Of a stretch of 64,000 nt of DNA, positions 34,475 to 43,383 are shown piece after piece. The stretch spans positions 62,001 to 126,000 of the forward strand of contig NZ_BAHC01000046.1 of NCBI RefSeq assembly GCF_000298195.1. Direction: 5' to 3'. The notes below the pieces were generated by a model. The model made no database searches, was not told the origin of the DNA, and was given only the letters and a program-made list of their open reading frames with translations. The translations under genes were made by a program, and so were the position numbers. The DNA is from Gordonia rhizosphera NBRC 16068 (GTDB taxonomy: Bacteria; Actinomycetota; Actinomycetes; Mycobacteriales; Mycobacteriaceae). Every line of letters begins with the position of its first letter. Position 1 is the first letter of the stretch.

Positions 34475-34516
34475 AGTATCCACGCTCTGCTAACAATTGC
34501 AAGCGTTTTGCTAGCA
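34475..34516 (-). promoter_or_regulatory. Promoter of second hbhA with TGCTAGCA motifs
   Basis: The minus strand shows TTGCAA (34497-34502), a 16-base spacer containing GTTAGCA, and GATACT (34475-34480). An additional palindromic TGCTAGCA lies just upstream at 34509-34516. The layout matches the xre-hbhA promoter at 28549-28579. Confidence 0.7.
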
Positions 34517-34592
34517 GGTGAGGTGTGCGTCACGATTTGTTGATCTCCCGTCAACATCGGTGACACGAGAACGGCCTGATCAGGCCGGGTTT

Positions 34593-35471
34593 TCACCTGG
34601 CTGCGTCGGCGTACCGATAGAAGCCACGACCGGTCTTCTTGCCCAACCGCCCCGCCTCGACCATGCGCAACAGCAGCGACGGCGGGGAGTAGAGGGGCTC
34701 CTTGAACTCCTCGTACATGGAGTCGGCGATCGCCTTTATGGTGTCGAGGCCGACCAGATCGGCCAGCTTCAGCGGTCCCATCGGATGCGCGCAGCCGAGG
34801 ACCATGCCCTTGTCGACATCCTCCTCGGATGCGAATCCGCTCTCCACCATGCGGATCGCGGACAGCAAGTAGGGCACCAGGAGCGCATTGACGATGAACC
34901 CGGAACGGTCCGCGGAGCGGATGACCTGTTTGCCGAGCACGTCGTGGGCGAAGGTTTCGGCGCGTTCGCTCACCTCGGGCGAGGTCATCAGCGTGGTGAC
35001 CAACTCGACGAGGGGCAGTACCGGGACGGGGTTGAAGAAGTGCATGCCGATGACCCGCTCGGCGTGCTGAGTTGACATGCCCAGCTTCATGATCGGGATC
35101 GACGAGGTGTTGGAGGCGAGTACCGCGTTCGGGTCGGCGACGACCTTGTCGAGGTCGGCGAAGATCTGGGTCTTGACCGCCTCGTCCTCCACGATGGCCT
35201 CGCAGACGAACTGCCGGTCGGCGAAGTCGCCGAGATCAGAGGTGAACCGCAGCCGCGACGCGGCCTGCTCGCGCTCACGCTCGGTCAGTTTCCCGCTGGA
35301 GACACCCCGATCCAGGGACCGCAGGATGCGCGCACGCCCGGCCGCTGCGAGTTCGCGGGTGGACTCGCAGACCAGGACGTCGGTGTGCGCCCGCGCGCAC
35401 ACCTCGGCGATGCCGGCCCCCATCTGCCCCGCACCAACGACGCCGACCCGAGAAATGCCTTCGCCAGCCAC
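34593..35471 (-). CDS. fadB2: 3-hydroxybutyryl-CoA dehydrogenase
   Basis: The 292-residue protein oxidises (S)-3-hydroxyacyl-CoA to 3-ketoacyl-CoA with NAD in beta-oxidation or butanoate metabolism. The Rossmann motif GVVGAGQMGAGIAEV is near the N-terminus, and NTSSIPIMKL, GMHFFNPVPVL (catalytic His region) and the C-terminal KTGRGFYRY are typical. Length matches the family. The GTG start at 35471 is preceded by GAGG and TTAGAT. Proximity to aceA matches Rv0468/Rv0467. Confidence 0.94.
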   Translation of the reverse strand: MAGEGISRVGVVGAGQMGAGIAEVCARAHTDVLVCESTRELAAAGRARILRSLDRGVSSGKLTEREREQAASRLRFTSDLGDFADRQFVCEAIVEDEAVKTQIFADLDKVVADPNAVLASNTSSIPIMKLGMSTQHAERVIGMHFFNPVPVLPLVELVTTLMTSPEVSERAETFAHDVLGKQVIRSADRSGFIVNALLVPYLLSAIRMVESGFASEEDVDKGMVLGCAHPMGPLKLADLVGLDTIKAIADSMYEEFKEPLYSPPSLLLRMVEAGRLGKKTGRGFYRYADAAR

Positions 35472-35512
35472 ACTAACCTCGCATCTAAAGATCTACGTAA
35501 CAACAGATTTCA

Positions 35513-35605
35513 CTTCGAAGGCGACCCTTCGAGACGCCGGCTCGGCTAGCGCCTCGCCCGGCTTCTCAGGGAGCGGTGGGCGCCACTGGCTCCTCAGCGA
35601 GCGGA
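35513..35605. repeat. Intergenic element with internal direct and inverted repeats
   Basis: The 284-base gap between fadB2 and aceA contains GGCTTCTCAGGGAGCGG (35560-35576) and GGCTCCTCAGCGAGCGG (35588-35604), 15 of 17 identical. A small inverted pair CTTCGAAGG/CCCTTCGAG lies at 35513-35532. The sequence looks like a dispersed intergenic repeat of the genus, but only one copy is present in this window. Confidence 0.4.
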
Positions 35606-35680
35606 AGGCGGCCCGCAACAACTGATCTCGCAAGCACATGGGTAACTCCCCGGGTACGGGCTAACCCCCACAAATGCCAA

Positions 35681-35714
35681 CAGGCGGCCCGCAGCGAAAG
35701 CCGCGAGCCGCCTG
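35681..35714 (-). terminator. Hairpin downstream of aceA
   Basis: CAGGCGGC pairs with GCCGCCTG over an 18-base loop that can itself pair further (CCGC/GCGG-type). It lies 42-75 bases past the aceA stop on the minus strand. There is no T-run. Confidence 0.6.
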
Positions 35715-35755
35715 ACTGGTTCGCCAAAACACGGGGTGGCGGACGAGCCCAGCTC

Positions 35756-37051
35756 CTAGTGGAACTGGCCTTCTTCGGTCGAGCCCTTCAGCGCAGCCGT
35801 CGAGGTGTTCGGGTCGACGGTGGTGGCGATGCTGTCGAAGTAGCCGGCGCCGACCTCACGCTGGTGCTTGACGGCGGTGAAGCCACGCTCTTCGGCGGCC
35901 TTGAACTCGCGGTTCTGCAGGTCGACGAAGGCGGTCATCTGCTCGCGGGCGTAGCCGTAGGCCAGGTCGAACATTCCGTAGTTGAGCGAGTGGAAGCCGG
36001 CCAAGGTGATGAACTGGAAGGTGAAGCCCATGGCACCGAGCTCGTTCTGGAACTTCGCGATGGTGCTGTCGTCGAGGTGCGCGCTCCAGTTGAAGGACGG
36101 GCTGCAGTTGTAGGACAGCAGCTGGTCCGGGTACTCGGACTTGACGGACTCGGCGAACTTGCGGGCGAGCTCGAGATCCGGGGTACCGGTCTCCATCCAG
36201 ATCATGTCGGCGTACGGAGCGTAGGACTTCGCACGGGCGATGCACGGCTCGATGCCGTTCTTCACGTGGTAGTAGCCCTCGGCGGTGCGCTCACCGGTGA
36301 TGAACGGACGGTCACGCTCGTCCACATCGGAGGTGATCAGCGTGGCGGCCTCGGCGTCGGTGCGGGCGATGACGACGGTCGGGACACCGGCGACGTCGGC
36401 GGCCAGGCGAGCCGAGTTCAGGGTGCGAACGTGCTGCTGGGTCGGGATGAGCACCTTGCCACCAAGGTGACCGCACTTCTTCTCCGACGCGAGCTGATCC
36501 TCCCAGTGGGTGCCGGCGGCACCCGCAGCGATCATGGCCTTCTGCAGCTCGTAGACGTTGAGCGCACCACCGAAGCCGGCCTCACCGTCGGCGACGATCG
36601 GCACGAGCCAGTTGTCGACCGAGTCGTCGCCCTCGACACGCGAGATCTCGTCCGCACGGAGCAGGGCGTTGTTGATGCGACGCACGACGTTCGGCACCGA
36701 GTTGGCCGGGTAGAGCGACTGGTCGGGGTAGGTGTGGCCGGAGAGGTTCGCGTCACCGGCGACCTGCCAACCCGACAGGTAGACGGCCTTGAGACCGGCA
36801 CGAACCTGCTGTACGGCCTGGTTACCGGTCAGCGCGCCGAGCGCGTTGATGTAGCTGCCGTCACCCTTGGTCACGCCGTCCCAGAGGATCTCGGCGCCGC
36901 GGCGGGCGAGGGTGTGCTCCTCGACGACCGAACCCTGCAGCTCGGCGACCTGCTCGGCGGTGTAATCGCGCTTGACGTTGTTCCAGCGCGGGTTGCTGTC
37001 CCAATCCTGCTGGATCTCCGCGGCGGTGCGGGGCTTTCCGACGTTGCTCAT
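35756..37051 (-). CDS. aceA: Isocitrate lyase
   Basis: The 431-residue enzyme splits isocitrate into succinate and glyoxylate, the first step of the glyoxylate shunt used on fatty acids and acetate. The catalytic motif [28 protein letters not shown] and [18 protein letters not shown] are visible. Length matches mycobacterial Icl1. A 415-base upstream gap carries RamB-like and GlxR/Crp-like sites, and the RamB gene lies close by, so carbon-source control is likely. Confidence 0.97.
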   Translation of the reverse strand: MSNVGKPRTAAEIQQDWDSNPRWNNVKRDYTAEQVAELQGSVVEEHTLARRGAEILWDGVTKGDGSYINALGALTGNQAVQQVRAGLKAVYLSGWQVAGDANLSGHTYPDQSLYPANSVPNVVRRINNALLRADEISRVEGDDSVDNWLVPIVADGEAGFGGALNVYELQKAMIAAGAAGTHWEDQLASEKKCGHLGGKVLIPTQQHVRTLNSARLAADVAGVPTVVIARTDAEAATLITSDVDERDRPFITGERTAEGYYHVKNGIEPCIARAKSYAPYADMIWMETGTPDLELARKFAESVKSEYPDQLLSYNCSPSFNWSAHLDDSTIAKFQNELGAMGFTFQFITLAGFHSLNYGMFDLAYGYAREQMTAFVDLQNREFKAAEERGFTAVKHQREVGAGYFDSIATTVDPNTSTAALKGSTEEGQFH

Positions 37052-37259
37052 TGCCTACTTCGCTTTCGTTTTGTCGTGCTTCGACCCGAGGGCTCCGGGG
37101 GTCTCGGTGCTGACAGACAGTTCCGGGATGTGAACGACGGACCAGACATTTGCGAACAATTCGTCGCTCCCCGGTGGTGCCTGAAACAAGGGTGCCACAG
37201 ATCAAAGTCGCAGGTCCAATCCCTTTTGGGTGCAAAATTCGGACAGTCCCAGAGCAGGA

Positions 37260-37277
37260 TTTGCCAAGTTTGCAAAC
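37260..37277. promoter_or_regulatory. RamB-type site upstream of aceA
   Basis: On the minus strand this reads GTTTGCAAACTTGGCAAA. It contains AAACTTGGCAAA, one mismatch from the corynebacterial RamB consensus core AAACTTTGCAAA, plus the palindrome GTTTGCAAAC. It lies about 210 bases upstream of the aceA start. RamB is encoded at 38275-39693. Confidence 0.6.
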
Positions 37278-37313
37278 CTCGACATGTGAAGAAGCGACCC
37301 GCCATAGCAAAAA

Positions 37314-37327
37314 AGTACGCGCGTACT
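37314..37327. promoter_or_regulatory. 14-bp palindrome AGTACGCGCGTACT upstream of aceA
   Basis: The palindrome is perfect and sits within an A-rich run about 265 bases upstream of aceA. No known regulator is assigned. It could be an operator. Confidence 0.45.
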
Positions 37328-37412
37328 GCGTCTTTGTTCTCCACGCCGCCCGCCGCATCGGCGCGCGGCCGGGACCCGGATGCCGCCGCCCCCGGGGCCG
37401 CCGAGGCCAGAA

Positions 37413-37428
37413 TGTGATGTGTTTCACA
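37413..37428. promoter_or_regulatory. GlxR/Crp-type site TGTGA-N6-TCACA
   Basis: TGTGATGTGTTTCACA is a perfect match to the Crp/GlxR consensus. It lies between the convergent end of the lipoprotein gene and the far end of the aceA upstream region, about 365 bases before aceA. Confidence 0.65.
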
Positions 37429-37466
37429 CTACTTGCGGGCGGGTCCGTATCCGGCGACGGCGTCGA

Positions 37467-38234
37467 TCAGCCCGCGGCGGCGCTCACGGCCTGGCCGAAC
37501 AGCGTGGAGAACTCCGCCGCGCTCATCGGTTCGACGGGTTCGGCGGGTGTCGGACCGGCCGGGGTCGCCTCCCCCGACACGGTCAGCTGGACGGTGACCG
37601 AACCCGTCCCGGGACGATCGAGCGTCGCGTACCCCGCATATCCCACCTGAGCTCGGATCCCACCGTCGGGCAGCCTGGTCGTCACCACCGACCGCAGCAC
37701 CAGGGACTGTTCGATCACTTCGGGCCGATCCAACTCCGACTCCGATTCCTTCGTGGGCAGTTCCGAGTACCGGGTGACGATCCGGGTGCCGCGCAGGTCG
37801 CCGTCGTGGAGTGTCGTGGTCGTGGTGGCGCAGATACCGGTGGTCACCCGGATGTCGGAGTCGATGTCGCGGCGCGCCGTGGTCACCAGCTCGACGAGGC
37901 CCGCCCCCGAGTCCCGGGCCGCGAGTACGGCGGCATTGCCGGCGGTCAGTTGTGCGTTGAGCTCCGCGTCCGCGGTCGGGCGACAATCCGGCGGGTCGAC
38001 GCCGGCCGATTCGGCGGAGTCGACGGCCCCCTGATTGCTCGCGACGAGATCGGAGACCGAGAGCTGGGCGGGGGTGAAGCCGGCGGGCAGCTCGTCGGGC
38101 GAGAGCAGGAGGTCGGCCGGGGCGGCCGAGGTCGGCGACGGTGTCGTGCCCGAACCACAGCCGAGGAGGACGGCCAGGGCGCCGACCACCGTGGTCACCC
38201 CCGCCGCCCAGCGCCGAGACACCAGGACACCCAC
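37467..38234 (-). CDS. Putative lipoprotein of unknown function
   Basis: The 255-residue protein has a signal VTTVVGALAVLLGCGSG with a good lipobox (LLGC), then a Thr/Ser/Pro-rich linker and a mature region with LSPDELPAGFTPAQL and two later cysteines (PPDC, TGIC). The start is taken as GTG 38234 because TACGGT lies 6 bases upstream; GTG 38222 is an alternative. It is probably exported and attached to the outer face of the membrane. Its -10 overlaps on the opposite strand a -10-like sequence of ramB. Confidence 0.75.
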   Translation of the reverse strand: MGVLVSRRWAAGVTTVVGALAVLLGCGSGTTPSPTSAAPADLLLSPDELPAGFTPAQLSVSDLVASNQGAVDSAESAGVDPPDCRPTADAELNAQLTAGNAAVLAARDSGAGLVELVTTARRDIDSDIRVTTGICATTTTTLHDGDLRGTRIVTRYSELPTKESESELDRPEVIEQSLVLRSVVTTRLPDGGIRAQVGYAGYATLDRPGTGSVTVQLTVSGEATPAGPTPAEPVEPMSAAEFSTLFGQAVSAAAG

Positions 38235-38274
38235 GCGGTCACCGTACCCTGGACACCGGATGCAGGAGGATGCC

Positions 38275-39693
38275 ATGACCAAGACCTACGTCGGTTCGCG
38301 GCTGCGTCAGCTGCGTTCCGAGCGCGGACTCTCACAGGTCGCCCTCGCCCAGACGCTGTCGATCTCGCCGTCCTACCTCAACCAGATCGAGCACGACGCC
38401 CGGCCGCTCACCGTCCCGGTGCTGTCGAAGATCACCGAGGTCTTCGGTATCGACGAGGAGTTCTTCGACACCCAGGACAATGTGCGGCTCGTCGCCGAAC
38501 TCCGCGAGGTGCTGCTCGACGACGACGTCGAGGCACCGCAGGGCGCGACCGACGTGTCCGAGATCAGCGCGGTCGTCTCGACCCACCCCGCCATCGCGCA
38601 GGCGATGGTGAACCTGCACCAGCGCTATCGCATCGCCACCGACCAGCTCGCCGCGGTCACCGACGAACGCGGCGATCGCAGCATGCGGGGTTCGATCACC
38701 GCACCGCACGAAGAGGTGCGCGACTATTTCTACCAGCGGCGCAACTACATCCACGCCCTCGACGTCGCGGCCGAGGAGATGACGGCGCGGATGCGCATGC
38801 ACTCCGCCGACATCCGCCGTGAGATCTCCAGCCGACTCGAGAACGTGCACGGGGTGAGCATCGTCAGGCGCGTCGACCTCGGTGACTACACGCTGCATCG
38901 GTTCGATCCGGAGACCCGGCGTCTGGAGTTCTCCGCGGCGCTGTCGGCCGGCCAGCGCACGATGAAACTCGCCGCCGAGCTCGGCTATCTCGAATACGGC
39001 GACCTCCTCAACGGACTCGCCGACGAGGGCAACTTCACCAGCGAGGAGGCGCGACAGCTCGCGCTGCTCGGGCTGGCCAACTACTTTGCCGCCGCCGCGG
39101 TCCTGCCCTATGGCCAATTCCACGGTGCCGCAGAGGACTTCCGCTACGACATCGAGCGACTGTCGGCCTTCTACGCGGTCTCCTACGAGACCATCTGCCA
39201 TCGACTGTCCACGCTGCAGCGCCCGAACCTTCGCGGCATCCCGTGGTCGTTCGTGCGTGTCGACCGCGCCGGCAACATGTCGAAGAGGCAGTCCGCCACC
39301 GGATTCCATTTCTCCTCCAGCGGTGGCACCTGTCCGCTGTGGGCGGTCTACGAGACCTTCGCGTCACCCGGGAAGATCCTCACACAGATCGCCGAGATGC
39401 CCGACGGCCGTGAGTATTTCTGGGTGGCGCGGACCGTCGAGCGACGGGCGGCCCGCTACGGACAGCCCGGCAAGACGTTCGCGATCGGTCTCGGCTGCGA
39501 ACTGCGGCATGCGGGCCGGGTGATCTACTCCGACGGACTCGAGATCGGCCCACAGGCCAGTGTCACACCCATCGGCGCCGGCTGCCGGGTGTGCGATCGC
39601 CAGAACTGTCCGCAGCGCGCCTTCCCGGCGCTCGGCGTGCAGCTGCGGATCGATTCTCACCGCAGCACCGTGTCGCCCTATATGACCAGCTGA
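38275..39693 (+). CDS. ramB: RamB-type short-chain-acyl regulator
   Basis: The 472-residue protein has an XRE HTH (about 5-60, SQVALAQTLSISPSYLNQIE), a central IrrE-like region, and a C-terminal domain with a Cys cluster CRVCDRQNCPQRAFP. In Corynebacterium and Mycobacterium RamB represses glyoxylate and acetate genes when glucose is present. AGGAGG about 5 bases before ATG 38275 sets the start; an in-frame ATG at 38260 is possible. A RamB-like site lies upstream of the nearby aceA. The context matches Rv0465c. Confidence 0.93.
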   Translation: MTKTYVGSRLRQLRSERGLSQVALAQTLSISPSYLNQIEHDARPLTVPVLSKITEVFGIDEEFFDTQDNVRLVAELREVLLDDDVEAPQGATDVSEISAVVSTHPAIAQAMVNLHQRYRIATDQLAAVTDERGDRSMRGSITAPHEEVRDYFYQRRNYIHALDVAAEEMTARMRMHSADIRREISSRLENVHGVSIVRRVDLGDYTLHRFDPETRRLEFSAALSAGQRTMKLAAELGYLEYGDLLNGLADEGNFTSEEARQLALLGLANYFAAAAVLPYGQFHGAAEDFRYDIERLSAFYAVSYETICHRLSTLQRPNLRGIPWSFVRVDRAGNMSKRQSATGFHFSSSGGTCPLWAVYETFASPGKILTQIAEMPDGREYFWVARTVERRAARYGQPGKTFAIGLGCELRHAGRVIYSDGLEIGPQASVTPIGAGCRVCDRQNCPQRAFPALGVQLRIDSHRSTVSPYMTS

Positions 39694-39787
39694 TTCGCGT
39701 TCCCCGCGGGACCCGCCGACGACGTCGTCGGAGATCACGAACCGGTACCGATTCGGATCTGGTTGGTCATTTGTCCGGGTCATCCGC

Positions 39788-39815
39788 CTGAGACGAGTCG
39801 CAGTATTCGTCTCAG
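39788..39815. terminator. Hairpin downstream of ramB
   Basis: CTGAGACGA/TCGTCTCAG forms a perfect 9-bp stem around a 10-base loop, about 95 bases after the ramB stop and 70 bases before the lipase pseudogene. It could be a terminator or an operator. A separate 16-bp palindrome CCGACGACGTCGTCGG lies at 39716-39731. Confidence 0.5.
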
Positions 39816-39885
39816 TGTGCGGGACTTCGGGGGTCTCGCGCCCGAGCGGGAGCCACACCCATGATGGGGACGACGTTCACATCCT

Positions 39886-41062
39886 GTGTTCCTTCGATGC
39901 CGTACGGCTGCAACGGTTCTCGTCACCGCCGTCGCGGCCGCCACGCTGGCCGCGACCGCCGGCACCGCCGCGGCCGATCCACCGAACCTGGGGCCGGTCC
40001 CGCCGCAGTTGCCGCACCTGATCAATGGCGTGGTTCCAGCACCGTCGGTACCCCAGTTGCGCACGATCCCCCTGCGTGCCCGGGCCGCCGGATTCGATCA
40101 CCGCATCCTGGAGCTGCGCGAGGCCGTATTACCTTTGCCCACCGGCGATCCCATCTTCGACCGATGGCCCGACGACCTCCCGACGATGGCGCCCGGTGAG
40201 ATCATCGCGACCCGCGACGTGACCGTCACGGCGGCACCGGTCGTCACCACATCGATCCGCTCGGCGACACTCGTCAAGTTCCGCAACACCGACGCTACCG
40301 ACAACCCGACCTTCGGCACCGCCACTGTCCTGGTGCCGCGCACACCGTACCGCGGCCCACGGCCGGTCGTCGTCAACAATGTGCCCATCGATTCACTCGG
40401 TACCGACCGGGAATCGTTCGGGGCGAGCCGGATCGCCATGACCGGGTACTCGGGTGGCGCCATCGCCACCAACGGCGCCGCCAAGCTGCTGAACACCTAT
40501 GCGCCGGAACTGGCCGGACGCGTCGTCGGCGCCACTCTGGGCGGGGTGCCCGCGGACTTCCGGATGCTCGCCGGAAGTATGAACGCCAAACCTCGCGACC
40601 GGCTTCTTCCACGCGGCCACGCTGGGGATCGCCCGGGAACGCACGGAGATGCTGTCCATGGCCAACGCGTTCGCGCGATGGCTGGCGACATCACCGCTGA
40701 AGAATGTCTGCACGCTCCCGGTCGCGTTCGCCGGCGGGACCTTCTGGCCGATGCAGCTACTGTCCACCGACCCCGATCCGTTCCATTCCCCGGTGGCCGA
40801 GCACATCTACCGGACGACGTCCATGCCCGGCCGCAAGTCGGTGGTTCCGCTCTACCTCTATCAAGGCACCTACGAATGGTGGATCCCCGCGCAGGGCGCG
40901 CGGAATCTGTTCGCCGAACAATGCCGGCTCGGCGCCCGTGCGATCTACCGCGAGGTGTTCGGCGAGCACGTCTCGACCGCGCTGCTCGGCTTCGATGACG
41001 CATTGGACTGGTTGACCCGCCGACTGCAGGGGGTTCCCGCCCCGAACGGGTGTCCACGCTGA
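39886..41062 (+). pseudogene. Degenerate secreted lipase, frameshifted and internally deleted
   Basis: Compared with the intact paralogue just downstream, this copy keeps the signal peptide, PNLGPVPPQLPHLINGVVP and the nucleophile region GYSGGAIATN. It lacks about 65 residues between NNVPIDSLGT and the nucleophile region (breakpoint near 40410). A one-base insertion in the AAA at 40588-40590 (the paralogue has AAT) shifts the frame; removing it restores TGFFHAATLGIARERTEML and the conserved C-terminus to the TGA at 41060-41062. The catalytic aspartate region (YLYQGTYEWWIP) and histidine region (FGEHVSTALLGF) are therefore out of frame. The gene is probably inactive. Confidence 0.85.
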
Positions 41063-41250
41063 ACCACGAGGCACCCCGAGACACTCTGAGCTACGCCGGA
41101 CGACCGGTCGCGACGGTCGGCCTCGGCTGACACGTGTCGGCGCAACACTCTACAATCCCTCGAAGATCGAGTTCGACAGGGAAAAGCTCGTGCCACGGTG
41201 GCCGTCCATCGGTGGGGGTGGCTCGGGAGAGTGCGACGAGGAGTTAGTTG

Positions 41251-42648
41251 ATGTCGGTAGGAAAAGCGTTTCGGCGATGGTCGCTGGGCGCGCTGATCAC
41301 CTCGGTTGCGGCAGCCACGGTGGCCGTCACGGCAGCCGGACCCGCGATCGCCGAGCCGGTGAACCTGCTGCCGGCACCGACACAGCTCCCGAATCGGGTC
41401 GACTCACTGGTCCCGCCGCCGGCGGTGCCGAAGCTCGCGGCCATCCCGGCCCGGTCGGTGACCCCCGGGGCATCCCGTGAACTGCAGGAACTGCGTGAGG
41501 CGATCATGCCCACGCCGGTCGGGGACTCCTTCTTCGACGACTGGCCGCGCGGCCTGACCGCCCGTCAGCCCGGTGATGTGCTGACCAGCCGGACCGTCAC
41601 CAAGGTCGCCGCCCCACTGCTGTTTGGCGCGCCGGTCGGTTCCGTACGCCAGATCAAGTTCCGGACCGTCGATGCCGAGAACCGGCCGATATTCGGGACC
41701 GCGACCCTGTTCGTGCCGCCGACGCCATGGAAGGGCCCCGGGGCGCGGCCGATCATGATCAACAACCCGCCGATCGTGACCCTCGGCACCCGCTGTACGA
41801 CCGGGTACACGATGTCGCACGGCTACGGCGACGACACCAACAGCAGCGACGTGTTTCCGCCGACGACCGGACAGTCGCTGGCCAAGGGGTACGCGGTGAT
41901 CATGCCCGACCACACCGGGCCGCGGATGGCCTACGCAGAACCGTATATCGCCGCGCACGTCGTCCTCGACTCAGCCCGCGCCGCGGCGAAGTTCGACCCC
42001 CGTAACTTCGGCAAGGGCCCGATCGCCATGCTCGGGTACTCCGGCGGCGCGATCGCGACCAACGCCACGGCCAAACTGGCCTCGTCGTATGCACCCGACG
42101 TCGCAAGTCGCTTCGTCGGCGCCGCGATCGGCGGCGTGCCCGCAGACTATCGCGTGCTCGCGCGGGCGATGAACGCCAATCTCGGCACCGGCATTTTCCA
42201 CGCTGCCATCCTCGGTATCACCCGGGAGCGGCCGGAGCTGCTGCCGCTGGCCAACAATCTCGCGCGCTGGCTGGCCACGAATGAGACCCTGAAGAACATC
42301 TGCACCGGAACGATGGGCAACCTCGGTGCGACGTTCGTGCCCACCCAGTTGCTCTCCAACGACCCCGACCCCTTCCACTCGCCGGTCGCAGAACGCATCT
42401 TCGACATCACCGAGATGAAGGGTCACAAGGCCGCGATGCCGATCTACATCTATCACGGCACCCAGGAGTGGTGGATTCCGGCGAGCCAGGCCCGCTCACT
42501 GTTCGCCGAACAGTGCCGACTCGGCGCCAACGCCACCTATCGGGAGTACCCGGGCGAACACATCACGACCCTCTTCGTCGGCTTCCCCGACGCCATGAAC
42601 TGGCTCGAGCAGCGACTCGCCGGGCATCCGCCGAAGAGTCAGTGCTGA
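41251..42648 (+). CDS. Secreted lipase (LIP family)
   Basis: The 465-residue protein has a signal peptide (residues 1 to about 34, ending AGPAIA-EP), then an alpha/beta hydrolase of the secretory lipase family. Nucleophile LGYSGGAIATN, the late IYIYHGTQEWWIPASQA (acid region) and YPGEHITTLFVGF (His) are visible. Such enzymes hydrolyse triacylglycerols or other esters outside the cell. GAGGAG lies 8 bases before ATG 41251. A TACAAT hexamer at 41150-41155 may be the -10. Its stop codon lies inside the first unit of a 17-bp repeat array. The upstream paralogue is broken, so this is the working copy. Confidence 0.88.
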   Translation: MSVGKAFRRWSLGALITSVAAATVAVTAAGPAIAEPVNLLPAPTQLPNRVDSLVPPPAVPKLAAIPARSVTPGASRELQELREAIMPTPVGDSFFDDWPRGLTARQPGDVLTSRTVTKVAAPLLFGAPVGSVRQIKFRTVDAENRPIFGTATLFVPPTPWKGPGARPIMINNPPIVTLGTRCTTGYTMSHGYGDDTNSSDVFPPTTGQSLAKGYAVIMPDHTGPRMAYAEPYIAAHVVLDSARAAAKFDPRNFGKGPIAMLGYSGGAIATNATAKLASSYAPDVASRFVGAAIGGVPADYRVLARAMNANLGTGIFHAAILGITRERPELLPLANNLARWLATNETLKNICTGTMGNLGATFVPTQLLSNDPDPFHSPVAERIFDITEMKGHKAAMPIYIYHGTQEWWIPASQARSLFAEQCRLGANATYREYPGEHITTLFVGFPDAMNWLEQRLAGHPPKSQC

Positions 42649-42797
42649 TCGGAGCACCTCGCTGATCGGAGCACCTCGCTGATCAGAGCACCTCGCTGAT
42701 CAGAGCACCTCGCTGATCAGAGCACCTCGCTGATCAGAGCACCTCGCTGATCAGAGCACCTCGCTGATCAGAGCACCTCGCTGATCAGAGCACCTCA
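42645..42797. repeat. 17-bp tandem repeat array (nine units)
   Basis: The unit is CTGATCAGAGCACCTCG. Nine head-to-tail copies begin every 17 bases from 42645 to 42781; the first two have CTGATCG and the last ends in A. The first unit contains the TGA stop of the lipase gene. There are no spacers, so this is not a CRISPR. Confidence 0.95.
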
Positions 42798-42809
42798 CCA
42801 ACGAGGTGC
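42790..42809. terminator. Hairpin at the end of the 17-bp array
   Basis: GCACCTC of the last repeat unit pairs with GAGGTGC over the loop ACCAAC. Because every unit carries GCACCTC, the single GAGGTGC arm could pair with any of nine partners. It lies between the lipase gene and the convergent MaoC gene. Confidence 0.6.
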
Positions 42810-42891
42810 GGGGCGCCCGCGAAACGCACCCCCGGATCCGCTCCGCCCGGCGAAACCGTATTCGCCGGGCGGAGTTCGTGGGAACTCGCGC

Positions 42892-43359
42892 TCAGAACAC
42901 CATGACGCGGACGTTCTCCGCGATGCACGCGGGCTTCTCGACACCCTCGATCTCGATGACGTTCTTCACCACCATGTTCACACCGGCCGGGGTCTGTTCG
43001 ACCGAGGTGATGACGGCGTTGGCACGGATGCGTGAACCGACCTTGACCGGGTGGGGGAAGCGGACCTTGTTCATGCCGTAGTTGATGACCAGCTTCGGCC
43101 CCTCGACGGTGAAGATGCTGCCGGCGAGCATCGGCAACAGCGACAGGGTCAGGAAGCCGTGTGCGATCGTGGCGCCGAACGGGCCGTCCTTGGCGCGCTC
43201 GGGGTCGATGTGAATCCACTGATGGTCGCCAGTGGCATCGGCGAAGGCGTTGACCCGCTCCTGGGTGATCTCCAACCAGTCCCCGGAACCCAGATCCTCG
43301 CCGATCGCGGCCTTGAGTTCGTCGACACTGGTGAACGTACGTTGTGTGAGGCTCGTCAT
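42892..43359 (-). CDS. MaoC-family (R)-specific enoyl-CoA hydratase
   Basis: The 155-residue hot-dog-fold protein has the hydratase motif FADATGDHQWIHIDPERA (catalytic Asp and His) and the overhang segment GPFGATIAHGFLTLSLLP. It hydrates trans-2-enoyl-CoA to (R)-3-hydroxyacyl-CoA. ATG 43359 is chosen because TAATGT lies 8 bases upstream and only four residues are lost. It is divergent from the CMD gene, with 24 bases between the starts. Confidence 0.9.
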   Translation of the reverse strand: MTSLTQRTFTSVDELKAAIGEDLGSGDWLEITQERVNAFADATGDHQWIHIDPERAKDGPFGATIAHGFLTLSLLPMLAGSIFTVEGPKLVINYGMNKVRFPHPVKVGSRIRANAVITSVEQTPAGVNMVVKNVIEIEGVEKPACIAENVRVMVF

Positions 43360-43383
43360 GGACTCGTACATTACCGTGAGGCC

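Noticed and set aside
42645-42797. CRISPR array
   Set aside because: The units are contiguous 17-mers with no unique spacers and no cas genes nearby.
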